This document shows, piece after piece, positions 45,424 through 53,515 of a stretch of DNA of 64,000 nt. This DNA is from Paenibacillus sp. JNUCC32 (GTDB taxonomy: Bacteria > Bacillota > Bacilli > Paenibacillales > Paenibacillaceae). The notes under the pieces are model-generated. The model was not told where the DNA came from. It worked only from the letters and a program-made list of their open reading frames with translations, and made no database searches. Both the position numbers and the translations under genes were made by a program. Position 1 is the stretch's first letter; each line of letters starts with the position of its first letter. The stretch is from contig NZ_CP062260.1 of NCBI RefSeq assembly GCF_014863545.1, positions 4,349,001-4,413,000 of the forward strand. Reading direction: 5' to 3'.

Positions 45424-47268
45424 CTAAACACGCGGCGGACTCGGCATAACCATGCGGATGGTGGTTCCCGTCCCCACGCCCGCGGAGGTTAGGCGTAGTC
45501 CGTAACTCTCGCCGAATACCAGCTGAATCCGGCGATGCACGTTAAGCAGTCCGATGCCTCCGGTACCGCTAAGGTTCAGGGAGAATTCCGGCGAATGATT
45601 CGTGTGGTCGTGCTCGTAGGACAGCCGTGCCGCAACCTCGTGCAGCTGTTCATCGGTCATGCCGATGCCGTTGTCCGTCACGCTGACCCAGAAGGCATCG
45701 TCGCTGCATCCGGCAGAGATGATGATGTGCTGCGAGGCTTCGATGCCGTCCGGAAACGCATGCTGGAATGCATTTTCGATTAAAGGCTGGAGCGTCAAGC
45801 GCACCATTTTGTACAGGAGAAGCTCGTGGGGAACCTCGACCCGAAGATCGAATTCCATGTCGTGCCGGTGCTTCATGATGGTCATGTAATTCAGCACATG
45901 GTTCAGCTCGTTCGCAACCGTGATCTCCTCCAGCGAGGTCAGTAAGGAATATCGCATCATAAAGCCCAGCGAAGACACCATCTCGGTAATCTCGGACGAG
46001 CCTTCAACCTCGGCATAACAGACGATGGTCTCCAGCGTGTTGTACATGAAATGCGGATTGATCTGCAGCTGAAGCGCCTGAAACTCGGCCTTCTGCCGTT
46101 CGATGATCGTCTTCTGCTGCTGCAGCTCGGTCTCGTATACCCGCTCGATCAGTTCCGACAGCCGGCTCACCATCAGATTGTACCGCTGCATCATTTCGGT
46201 CAGCTCATCCTGCCGCCGTTCAGGAAGGTCCAGGGGAATCCATCGGCCCTGCTCCGTCTGCCGCATCCCGCGGATAATCGTCTGGATCGGCTGGGTAATG
46301 GAACGGGTGAAACGGTAAGCAAGCAAACAAGCGGCGACGAGACTGATCAAGCCGATCGTCCAGGCCGTCGTGCGGATATTGGCAATCGGCTGGCGCCATT
46401 CTTCCAGCGGGATCGAGGCTACCAAGCGCCATCCGGAATAAGGGGACATCCGGGTCATGAATACCCGCTGCTCTCCATCGACCGACGTATATTTAAAGGA
46501 TTCCTCGTCCGCGCCCATAATGGCGGCGGTCAGCTTCGAATCCCGGGCTGGAGACGAGGCGTTGTCCTCCAGCCCTTCGGGCTGGTAAACCACGTGACCA
46601 CTGGCATCGGCAATATAGAAGTATCCCCGTTCGCCCAGATCGATGCCTTTCCACAGGGAGGACAGCTCTTGGGAGCGCACCTCCATGGCGAGCACGCCTT
46701 TTTCCGCCGTGGAAGATAAACCCTTCATCTGTCTAGTCATGCGTATCACGCTGCCGCTGCGTCCCGGAATAATGCTCTCCGTATGAATCATGAGGCCGCT
46801 TTCGTCTTTTGTGGCATGGCGGAGCTCCGTCAGCTGCTTCGACTTGTCCTCTTCGCTGAACACCGGCGCCGTAAAGTCCGAGCCGAAGCTGTACGTCGCG
46901 TTTCCGTTGTAAGACAACAGATACATCGTCAGCAGCTCGGGCCCCCGGTCCATCAGCGGACGGAACACCGTATCCTTGATCGTGGAGCTGATGTGATAAT
47001 ATTCGTAATGGTCCGCCGGGTTCGGCAGATCCACGAATTTCTTCAATTCCCGGTTGGTCAGCAGGGAAATCATCGTCCGGTCATAGGATTTGATGTACAG
47101 GTCCGTGTGATTCAAGGCATTCTGCACGATTTGCGACATATGCCGATCCAGCTGCCGATCCAGCTCCGCGGAAGAACGCGCGTACGTGACGATGCCGATC
47201 AATAACGAGGACAGCGCTATGATCGATACGCAGTACAGGAAAAGCTTGCGATACAGTTTATTCTTCAT
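45424..47268 (-). CDS. Sensor histidine kinase, YesM type
   Basis: A 614-residue membrane kinase. TM helices lie at about 7-29 and 300-321, flanking an extracellular sensor (dCache-like). Then come a HAMP domain (about 322-375), the His_kinase region with QINPHFMYNTLE (phospho-acceptor His406) and the ATPase domain with PLIENAFQHAF and a GxGxG box SGTGGIGL near 578. YesM kinases sense carbohydrate availability or a ligand-loaded binding protein and phosphorylate a YesN partner. The start ATG overlaps the stop codon of the response regulator (ATGA, 47265-47268), so translation is coupled. Context indicates a role in glycan sensing. Confidence 0.95.
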   Translation of the reverse strand: MKNKLYRKLFLYCVSIIALSSLLIGIVTYARSSAELDRQLDRHMSQIVQNALNHTDLYIKSYDRTMISLLTNRELKKFVDLPNPADHYEYYHISSTIKDTVFRPLMDRGPELLTMYLLSYNGNATYSFGSDFTAPVFSEEDKSKQLTELRHATKDESGLMIHTESIIPGRSGSVIRMTRQMKGLSSTAEKGVLAMEVRSQELSSLWKGIDLGERGYFYIADASGHVVYQPEGLEDNASSPARDSKLTAAIMGADEESFKYTSVDGEQRVFMTRMSPYSGWRLVASIPLEEWRQPIANIRTTAWTIGLISLVAACLLAYRFTRSITQPIQTIIRGMRQTEQGRWIPLDLPERRQDELTEMMQRYNLMVSRLSELIERVYETELQQQKTIIERQKAEFQALQLQINPHFMYNTLETIVCYAEVEGSSEITEMVSSLGFMMRYSLLTSLEEITVANELNHVLNYMTIMKHRHDMEFDLRVEVPHELLLYKMVRLTLQPLIENAFQHAFPDGIEASQHIIISAGCSDDAFWVSVTDNGIGMTDEQLHEVAARLSYEHDHTNHSPEFSLNLSGTGGIGLLNVHRRIQLVFGESYGLRLTSAGVGTGTTIRMVMPSPPRV

Positions 47269-48290
47269 CCGTTAAATCCCAGCATCGTCCGATATTCCGT
47301 CGGCGTGTGTCCCGTTACCTTCTTGAACATCTTCGTAAAATGGGGATAGTCCTCGTAACCGACGTTTGCCGCCACGTCGATGATCCGCATATGCGGCAGC
47401 GCAAGCAGCTCCTTCGCCCGCTCCATCCGCCGGTGAATGCGGTACCGGACAAAGGTTTCATTGGTCATTTTCTTAAACATCGCGCTAAAATAGGTCGGCG
47501 TATACCCCGCCATCTCCGCCACTTCCTCCAGCGTGATTTCCTCGGACAGATGCGTGTCGATGTACGCTTTCACTTCATCCAGCGGATTCTTGAAATTCCC
47601 CCAGCGCTGGGTCACCAGATCGGCCGTCATCCGCTTAACCCTCAGCTCGAATTCATTCAGCAGCTGTTCCTGGGCCGCATGATGGCCGATGGGTTCGATC
47701 ACGGAAACCTCCATATATCCCTTCGATACCAGCCGCCGGAAAATCATCCCCACTGCATCATCCAGCAGCTGCTGAAGCTGTGGGACGCTAAGCCCCGCTG
47801 CCTGCAGATGCGCCCTCCAATCGACCAACAGCTCATCCAGCCGTTCGGTCTGCAGCATCCAAATTTCCTGCCCGATGTTTTCAATCCAATCGACGTAGGA
47901 AGCCAGGGAGACAATGCCTTTATTGCGATGTTTTACGATCGCGTCAAAGGTTTGGTGCAGCACCACGCCCGTCACCGGCTTCAGCAGATAATGCTTCACC
48001 CCATAAGCCAGGCACTGCTGAGCGTATTGGAATTCGCCGTAACCCGAGATGACGATGATCTGAATATGTCCATACAACTCATGCAGCTCCTGGCACAGCT
48101 CCAGCCCGCCCATTCGGGGCATGCGAATATCGGTCAGCAGCACATCCGGCTCGCTCTCCTTGATCATCGAGAGCGCATGCTCGCCGTTCACGGCGGTATC
48201 GATGGCGTCAAACTGCAGGCGATAGGTTTCCGCCATCTTGACCAGCCCTCTTCGGATGACAGGTTCGTCGTCAGCAATCAACAACCGCAT
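47265..48290 (-). CDS. Response regulator, YesN type (REC plus AraC HTH)
   Basis: A 341-residue regulator. The receiver domain (1-120) has DDE near 7-9 and the phospho-acceptor Asp54 in LLTDIRMP. The C-terminal two AraC helix-turn-helix motifs (about 240-338) include EVAEMAGYTPTYFSAMFKK and VAANVGYEDYPHFTKMFKK. AGGAGG lies 10 bases before the ATG at 48290; the open frame extends 120 bases upstream without support. It overlaps yesM by 4 bp and follows the binding lipoprotein gene. It probably activates the transporter and glycosidase operons of this locus through the repeated 13-bp motif; that assignment is inference. Confidence 0.95.
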   Translation of the reverse strand: MRLLIADDEPVIRRGLVKMAETYRLQFDAIDTAVNGEHALSMIKESEPDVLLTDIRMPRMGGLELCQELHELYGHIQIIVISGYGEFQYAQQCLAYGVKHYLLKPVTGVVLHQTFDAIVKHRNKGIVSLASYVDWIENIGQEIWMLQTERLDELLVDWRAHLQAAGLSVPQLQQLLDDAVGMIFRRLVSKGYMEVSVIEPIGHHAAQEQLLNEFELRVKRMTADLVTQRWGNFKNPLDEVKAYIDTHLSEEITLEEVAEMAGYTPTYFSAMFKKMTNETFVRYRIHRRMERAKELLALPHMRIIDVAANVGYEDYPHFTKMFKKVTGHTPTEYRTMLGFNG

Positions 48291-48351
48291 TATTTTCAGC
48301 CTCCTGTATGTAGAAGAATTAGGGATGAGGCAATCATGAAATGGAACAAGA

Positions 48352-48399
48352 AGGTATCCGCGAGCGGCTGCCTGGAACGGCAGACCGGCGGATACCTTG
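48352..48399 (-). terminator. Hairpin between lplA and yesN
   Basis: An 11-bp perfect stem AAGGTATCCGC/GCGGATACCTT with an inner CTGCC/GGCAG pair. Only a weak T tract (CTTGTT) follows on the minus strand, so it may be a partial terminator that lowers read-through from the abundant transporter message. Confidence 0.5.
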
Positions 48400-48422
48400 A
48401 ACTTTCGCATTCATTTATTTAT

Positions 48423-48436
48423 TTAAAACGCTTACA
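48423..48436 (-). promoter_or_regulatory. cre-like site upstream of yesN
   Basis: TTAAAACGCTTACA matches the CcpA consensus TGWAANCGNTNWCA at all but one defined position. It lies about 130 bp before yesN and after the lplA stop codon. Confidence 0.45.
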
Positions 48437-48500
48437 TGTCGGATTCATTGTACAGGATTTTCGGGATAAACTGGAGATGTCCTACTGCCTATCTTGCATG

Positions 48501-50081
48501 TTATCTTGTACGATCCACGACGTTCTCCTTGTTCTTCCAGCGTTCCGTCGCTTCCCTGATGATCTCGTCCCCGCCTTTGGCGCGATATTCCTCGAGCACC
48601 TTCGGCCATTCGGATATCGGCTGCTTGCCGTAAATCATCTTCACCATGCTGTCCAGAATGAATTTCGGTCCCGTATCTCCGGTCGAGGCCAAATCCGGGA
48701 ACTTGGAGAAGCTGTTCAGGTTCGCCGTAAACGTAATGCCGCCGCGGCCTTCATTGCTGAGCACGTCGCTGAACGCCGTAATGACATCCTGGCCGTCCTC
48801 GGTCAGGGCCGTCTGCTTCTTGTTGTAGGTCAGCTCATGCACGAACCACAGCTGGTTGGCCCGGAACCCCGCTTCGTCCACTTCTTCCTTTTTCACGGGC
48901 CATGTATAGTTGACCTTGCCGTCCTCCATCGTGTAGTTCTCGCCCTCGATCCCGAAGGAGAAGAACATATCGGCTTCCTCCGTCAGCATCCAGTCGAGGA
49001 ATTTAATGATTTCGATCGCTTTTTCCTTACCGACCTTGTTGTTGATGTAATACGTGGTCGAGATCGAGCTGTACAAGCCGAGGCCGCCCTTGCCGTCCGA
49101 GCCCGTTGGCGAAGGATAAATATCCACCTTCATCGAAGGATCCACTTCCTTCAGCTTGGCGCGGAACCCGATCAGCCCCTCGCCGTTGGACGCCCACATG
49201 CCGGCTTTGCCGGAATTGATATTCCGGCCGTAATCCTCCTGGGACAGGGAAGCGAAATCCTTCGGAATCAGGCCTTCGTCGTACATCGTCTTATACGTCT
49301 CCAGTGCCTTGGTCATGTTCTCCACATCGAAGAACTTCGGCACGACTTCCCCGTTCAGCTCCATGAACTGGAACGGCAGCACGTCGTATGCCCCCAGGAA
49401 GGTATCCGCGTATTTAAAGCCCTCCCGGTATTGGAACGGATGCTCTACTCCCAGTCTCTTGAAGGCACGCAGCATATCCAGATACTCTTCCACCGTCTTC
49501 GGCGCTTCCTGGATGCCTGCCTTCTCCATCAGATCCGTACGGATAAACGTGGCGCGGCGCGACGGGTTCTCCAGCCAAGCCGGAATGCCGTAGATTTTGC
49601 CGTCGTACGATACTTCCTCCCATGCCGCCGGGGTGACCATTTTCATCAGATTCGGCGCATGCTCCTTCAGGAGGTCATCCAGCGGCATGAACACGCCCGC
49701 TTCCACCGAGCCTGACATGGAGCCCGTCGTCGGCCCCCCGCGCATATTGCCGACCACGTCCGGAATTTCGTTGCCTGCAAACATCAGACTCATCTTTTGA
49801 TCGAATTCCTTATGGGACATCAAGCGGATATCGAGATCGGTGTTCGTCATCTCCTCCAGCTTCAGCACCCATTTGTCCTTGTTGATGTCGGGCGACGATT
49901 CGATGTAGGTGTTGCCGCCCGTGGAGAATGAAATCGAGAATGCCAGCTTGCTGGAAGCCGTGCCCTGCTCGTTCCCTTCCGGCTTGGTATTCCCTGTTCC
50001 TTCTTCCGCTTTCCCCCCGCACCCCGCAAGCAGTGTCATCATCATGACGCCGATCAGTAAGACCGTCCAACTTTTTTTCAT
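48501..50081 (-). CDS. Carbohydrate ABC transporter binding lipoprotein, LplA-like
   Basis: A 526-residue exported lipoprotein. The signal ends LLAGCG with the lipidated Cys at residue 21. The mature part matches the large solute-binding proteins paired with LplB/YtcP-type permeases in Paenibacillus; landmark segments are DKWVLKLEEMTNTDLD and GKIYGIPAWLENPSRR. These bind oligosaccharides. I start at ATG 50081 after GGGGAGAGG; the frame opens at TTG 50102. It lies 138 bp after the LplC-type permease gene and has its own cre-like and 13-bp motif upstream, so it may also be transcribed separately. Confidence 0.92.
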   Translation of the reverse strand: MKKSWTVLLIGVMMMTLLAGCGGKAEEGTGNTKPEGNEQGTASSKLAFSISFSTGGNTYIESSPDINKDKWVLKLEEMTNTDLDIRLMSHKEFDQKMSLMFAGNEIPDVVGNMRGGPTTGSMSGSVEAGVFMPLDDLLKEHAPNLMKMVTPAAWEEVSYDGKIYGIPAWLENPSRRATFIRTDLMEKAGIQEAPKTVEEYLDMLRAFKRLGVEHPFQYREGFKYADTFLGAYDVLPFQFMELNGEVVPKFFDVENMTKALETYKTMYDEGLIPKDFASLSQEDYGRNINSGKAGMWASNGEGLIGFRAKLKEVDPSMKVDIYPSPTGSDGKGGLGLYSSISTTYYINNKVGKEKAIEIIKFLDWMLTEEADMFFSFGIEGENYTMEDGKVNYTWPVKKEEVDEAGFRANQLWFVHELTYNKKQTALTEDGQDVITAFSDVLSNEGRGGITFTANLNSFSKFPDLASTGDTGPKFILDSMVKMIYGKQPISEWPKVLEEYRAKGGDEIIREATERWKNKENVVDRTR

Positions 50082-50127
50082 CAACCTCTCCCCTTTTCGC
50101 AAAAATAGACAAGTGGTTCATTCATGA

Positions 50128-50142
50128 GGTAAGCGCTTTCGT
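50128..50142. promoter_or_regulatory. cre-like site upstream of lplA
   Basis: The core TAAGCGCTTTCG (50130-50141) is nearly palindromic and matches the CcpA consensus with two mismatches at the ends, about 50 bp before the lplA ATG. It predicts catabolite repression of the binding protein. Confidence 0.45.
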
Positions 50143-50205
50143 AAAATCCATTTCATCGTAGCTCATAACCCTCATGCGCAGAATTGGCGTTCTTATTATG
50201 GATTT

Positions 50206-50218
50206 GTGTTCTTTTACG
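50206..50218. promoter_or_regulatory. 13-bp locus motif upstream of lplA
   Basis: GTGTTCTTTTACG, one substitution from GTGTTTTTTTACG, 125-137 bp upstream of the lplA start and ending just at the end of the LplC gene. Confidence 0.45.
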
Positions 50219-50219
50219 A

Positions 50220-51092
50220 TCAGGATTTGATCGAACCGATAAGCATGCCCTTGATAAAATATTTCTGCAGGAACGGGTATACCAGGATGATCGGCAGCGT
50301 AGCGATGACGATCGTGGCCATCTTGATGCCCTCCGGGGACATGTTGGCCAAGTTCTCGAACGTGGTGTCCATCTCTCCCATCTGATCGGTGATCACGATT
50401 TCCCTCAGGCGAACCTGCAGCGGAAACAGCTTTCGGCTATTGATATAGTATAGAGCGGACGAGTACGAATTCCAATGCGCCACGGCGTAAAACAGTCCCA
50501 TCGTCGCCATCACCGGCTTGGATAGCGGAAGCACGATGCTTGATATGATCCGCAGCTCTCCGCACCCGTCGATCCTTGCCGAGTCGATAATCTCGTTAGG
50601 CAGATTCATGAAGAACGAGCGCATGATGAACAGGTTGTATGCGCTGATGGCGCCCGGAATAATGAGGGCCCAGACCGTATCCAGCATATTCAGCGATTTA
50701 ATGAGCAGATAGTTGGGAATGAGCGGCGCGCTGAAAATAAAGGTGATCAGGACGAGCATGAGAATGACCTTCCGTCCCCGATATTCGTTGCGCGACAGCG
50801 GGTAAGCCAGCGAAGCCGTTGCGATCAGGTTGATTCCCGTCCCCACGACGGTCACGAATACGCTGATCATGAAGGAACGCCATACCGAGGTATCGTTCAA
50901 TACGATGGCGTAGTTCGAGAGCGTAAACTCAACCGGCCACAGGCCGACGTCCCCCCTGGAGATGGCCAGATCGCTGCTGAGCGATTGCGCCGCTACGTGC
51001 AGGATCGGAAAGATCATGGCGGCCGACACGACGGCCAGGAAGATATAGTTGAACATTTCGAATACGATTTCGCCTGTTGATCGTTTTATCAT
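50220..51092 (-). CDS. Carbohydrate ABC permease, LplC/YtcP type
   Basis: A 290-residue polytopic membrane protein with six hydrophobic segments. The inner-membrane EAA loop is DSARIDGCGELRIISSIVLPLSKPV (about 180-204). It pairs with the LplB-type permease upstream. The stop of that gene is 16 bp before the ATG at 51092, which has AGGTGA 9 bases away; the open frame runs on far upstream but overlaps the other permease. No ATPase gene is in the locus, so it presumably uses a shared MsmX-type ATPase. Confidence 0.93.
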   Translation of the reverse strand: MIKRSTGEIVFEMFNYIFLAVVSAAMIFPILHVAAQSLSSDLAISRGDVGLWPVEFTLSNYAIVLNDTSVWRSFMISVFVTVVGTGINLIATASLAYPLSRNEYRGRKVILMLVLITFIFSAPLIPNYLLIKSLNMLDTVWALIIPGAISAYNLFIMRSFFMNLPNEIIDSARIDGCGELRIISSIVLPLSKPVMATMGLFYAVAHWNSYSSALYYINSRKLFPLQVRLREIVITDQMGEMDTTFENLANMSPEGIKMATIVIATLPIILVYPFLQKYFIKGMLIGSIKS

Positions 51093-51108
51093 GTTTTCGG
51101 TCACCTGC

Positions 51109-52059
51109 CTAGTATAAGGAATTTCCGGTCGTTTTACGGCTGATGGCGTTACCGCCCACAATGAGCAGCAGCCCGATGAGCGATTTGAACAGCCCGATGG
51201 CCGTGGTGTAGCTGTACTGCTGTCCAAGCAGACCGACGCGATAGATGTACGTATCCAGAATGTCGCCCTTGTTCTCGTTCAAGGCGTTCAGGAACACAAA
51301 CACCCGTTCAAACCCGAAATCGAGGAAGTTGCCGATGTTCAGCAGGAATAGAATCATGATGGTTGGCAGAATCGACGGAATCGTAATCGCCAAGGTCTGG
51401 CGCCAGCGGTTCGCGCCGTCTACGCGTGCAGCTTCGTACAGGTCCGGATTGATTCCGGCCAACGCCGCCAGGTAAATAATCGTTCCCCAGCCCGCTTCCT
51501 TCCAGATGCCCGAGCCGATCAGAATGCTGCGAATGTAGCTTTCCTCGCCAAGGAAGTAAATCGGTTCGAGTCCCACCCACATCAGGATCTGATTGATGAT
51601 CCCCGTGGTCGGAGACAGAATGCCCACCGCAATCCCCCCGATAATGACCCAGGACAGGAAGTGGGGCATGTAGATGACCGTCTGGAGCACCCGCTTGTAC
51701 AGGACAAGGCGAATCTCGTTCAATAGCAGGGCCAGAATGATCGGTACCGGAAACGCGAATGCGATGCTGTACATCCCGATCAGCAGGGTGTTCCAGAAAA
51801 TCCGCAGAAACTCCTCGTACTGAAACATCCGGTAGAACTGGTCCAGCCCGACCCAAGGGCTCTCCCATATGCCTTTGAATAAGTTGTACTCCTGAAAAGC
51901 CATGGCACTGCCGAATAAAGGGACGTATTTGAATACGAGAAAATAGAGGATGCCCGGAATCGAGATGAGGTATATCGCCTTGTACTTGCGAAAGCTGGAT
52001 AACCATTCCCGGCTCCGCGCTGACGGTGTTAGCCGCGTGCTTGGGTTGATGTTCGCCAT
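51109..52059 (-). CDS. Carbohydrate ABC permease, LplB type
   Basis: A 316-residue membrane protein with six hydrophobic segments. The start AIYLISIPGILYFLVFKYVPLFG is typical of LplB/YtcP-type permeases. The EAA loop is EAARVDGANRWRQTLAITIPSI. GGGAGG lies 7 bases before the ATG at 52059. It is the first gene of the importer operon lplB-lplC-lplA. A copy of the 13-bp motif identical to that at 43227 lies about 85 bp upstream. Confidence 0.93.
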   Translation of the reverse strand: MANINPSTRLTPSARSREWLSSFRKYKAIYLISIPGILYFLVFKYVPLFGSAMAFQEYNLFKGIWESPWVGLDQFYRMFQYEEFLRIFWNTLLIGMYSIAFAFPVPIILALLLNEIRLVLYKRVLQTVIYMPHFLSWVIIGGIAVGILSPTTGIINQILMWVGLEPIYFLGEESYIRSILIGSGIWKEAGWGTIIYLAALAGINPDLYEAARVDGANRWRQTLAITIPSILPTIMILFLLNIGNFLDFGFERVFVFLNALNENKGDILDTYIYRVGLLGQQYSYTTAIGLFKSLIGLLLIVGGNAISRKTTGNSLY

Positions 52060-52143
52060 AAGGACCTCCCGTTGTAAGTTTGCCTTCGTATTCATCCTAT
52101 AAGCGGATCGCTTCGCCAACAATGGCGGCATTTGTTTGTCGAT

Positions 52144-52156
52144 GTGTTTTTTTACG
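52144..52156. promoter_or_regulatory. 13-bp locus motif upstream of the importer operon
   Basis: GTGTTTTTTTACG, an exact copy of 43227-43239, followed on the plus strand by ATTGTGTTTGT, which looks like a second partial copy. It lies 85-97 bp upstream of lplB. Confidence 0.55.
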
Positions 52157-52193
52157 ATTGTGTTTGTAGAGGGCACGGCGAAAGGAGTGTGAC

Positions 52194-52249
52194 ACAAAAA
52201 AGAACCCTTTAGGGAACCCGGTCTAATGCGGCCAAGTTTCGCCAAAGGG
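52194..52249 (-). terminator. Terminator at the end of the structured 3' region
   Basis: CCAAAGGG (52242-52249) pairs with CCCTTTAGG (52205-52213, one bulge); the minus-strand transcript then runs into TTCTTTTTT. It probably ends the GH29/propeller-hydrolase message. Confidence 0.5.
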
Positions 52250-52264
52250 CTTATGCTTATGGGG

Positions 52265-52440
52265 CATGGACACAGGCCTACTGTGTCCATGGGAACAACC
52301 TTGCCGTCGTGTGACGAACCTCGCTCGACTACGATGCTCGGTTCGGTGTTGCAGGACGGCGGTCCCCCGGTTATCAGGAGAGATCCGATGGATCATCTGG
52401 ATCGTAAATATATCACATGCGGCTTCGCGGGAAAAACAAG
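52265..52440 (-). other. Structured intergenic region, possible small RNA or 3' UTR
   Basis: The 414-bp gap 52060-52473 contains, besides the motif and terminator, a perfect 11-bp hairpin CATGGACACAG/CTGTGTCCATG (52265-52275, 52281-52291). A larger nested fold has outer CCGTC/GACGG and inner CGAACC/GGTTCG arms around 52308-52366. The minus strand ends in a terminator. An AT-rich TGATATATTTACG at about 52409-52421 could be a promoter. I found no match to tmRNA, SRP RNA, RNase P or a riboswitch. Confidence 0.4.
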
Positions 52441-52473
52441 CTCATCCATTCGTTTGCACCGGAAAAGGCTGCC

Positions 52474-53508
52474 CTATTCGTGCTCCTTCTCCTCCATCTC
52501 CCGAATCGGAATCGCCATATTCCAGGTTTCCGTGCAGTCGTGAAATCCGTTGGTTCCATCCGAGGTCGCTGCGAACATCCAGGCCGGACGACCGTCCTCC
52601 ATGAGCAAAAACGGCCGTTCCATGTTGCCCATCAGCCGCTCCGCGCCATCGTCCCACAGTACCCTGCGGGAATACGCCGGCTCCCCTGGCCGGGTTGTCA
52701 TCTCCCACTGCTCTCCGTTCGCCGACCACGCATGGACCCCGCTATAGCGCTCTCCGCAGATGGAGCCGTCCATGTCCTTGGCAATCATCTCGTACCCCCG
52801 TGCCGTACGCCAAATGAAGGGATCTTCAATATGAATGGCAGGCGGAAACAGCGGCTCAGGCTTGCGGGCGTATGGACCGTATACCGATTCAGCGCTGGCC
52901 AAGCCCAGCTGCATGTTGCCATAGGTATGCCCTTCGTAGGGCCGGGATTTATAGATCAGCTGCACCGAGCCGTCGGCATGAACACAGGGTGCCGGATTGG
53001 ACACGAAAAAGCTGTCAAACTGATTCGGGCGCGGCAGCAGAACCGGAAGATCCCTTCGTGTCCAAGGGCCGGTTACGGAAGGGGCGGTCGCAACGCCGAT
53101 CCGTTTGTTGGCCCTGGCCACCACGGCGAGCGGATCGTGCGGCAGCAGCGCCTCCCCTTCGTCAGGCAGCGGGAACGGGAACGTCGTGCCCATATAATAG
53201 AGCACATATACGCCATCCACCTTCACGATATGCGGATTGTGCACGCTGCAGCCGTCCCAATAGGCCGGAGACCTTGCCCCAAGCACCGTCTCCTCGTAGA
53301 CGTACGGTCCTGCCGGATGATCGGCGGCGGCACGGACGATCTCCGAGGCCGCGAGCCATCCGGGGTGCATGGGCATGGATTTCGGCCAGCGCGAAGCAAA
53401 CATATGGTAGCGGCCATCCTCGCCTCGAATGACGCTGCCGCACCAGACCCAATACCCCGGCATTCGAAAGCCTCCTGCAACCGGTGCAGGATCAAATACG
53501 ATTTTCAT
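52474..53508 (-). CDS. Five-bladed propeller glycoside hydrolase (GH43/GH32-like clan)
   Basis: A 344-residue protein resembling the beta-propeller hydrolases. Likely catalytic positions are the Asp in the first strand FDPAPVAGG, the Asp or Asn in SVHNPHI or SNPAPCV, and the Glu in HIEDPFIWR. Repeated blade motifs YHMFASRWP, YVLYYMG and MFAATSD are visible. Family members act on arabinan, xylan, fructan or agaro-oligosaccharides; this one's substrate is unknown, and I cannot place it in a specific family. No signal peptide. It starts 7 bp after the GH29 fucosidase gene, so both are co-transcribed. Confidence 0.75.
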   Translation of the reverse strand: MKIVFDPAPVAGGFRMPGYWVWCGSVIRGEDGRYHMFASRWPKSMPMHPGWLAASEIVRAAADHPAGPYVYEETVLGARSPAYWDGCSVHNPHIVKVDGVYVLYYMGTTFPFPLPDEGEALLPHDPLAVVARANKRIGVATAPSVTGPWTRRDLPVLLPRPNQFDSFFVSNPAPCVHADGSVQLIYKSRPYEGHTYGNMQLGLASAESVYGPYARKPEPLFPPAIHIEDPFIWRTARGYEMIAKDMDGSICGERYSGVHAWSANGEQWEMTTRPGEPAYSRRVLWDDGAERLMGNMERPFLLMEDGRPAWMFAATSDGTNGFHDCTETWNMAIPIREMEEKEHE

Positions 53509-53515
53509 AAACTCC

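Noticed and set aside
47307..49715. An 802-codon open frame on the plus strand
   Set aside because: It is antisense to the YesN-type regulator and the binding lipoprotein, both clear genes. It has low-complexity His/Arg/Leu composition and no ribosome site.
52265..52440. A 6S RNA, SRP RNA or known riboswitch in the structured intergenic region
   Set aside because: None of the conserved sequences of those RNAs could be found; only generic stems are visible.
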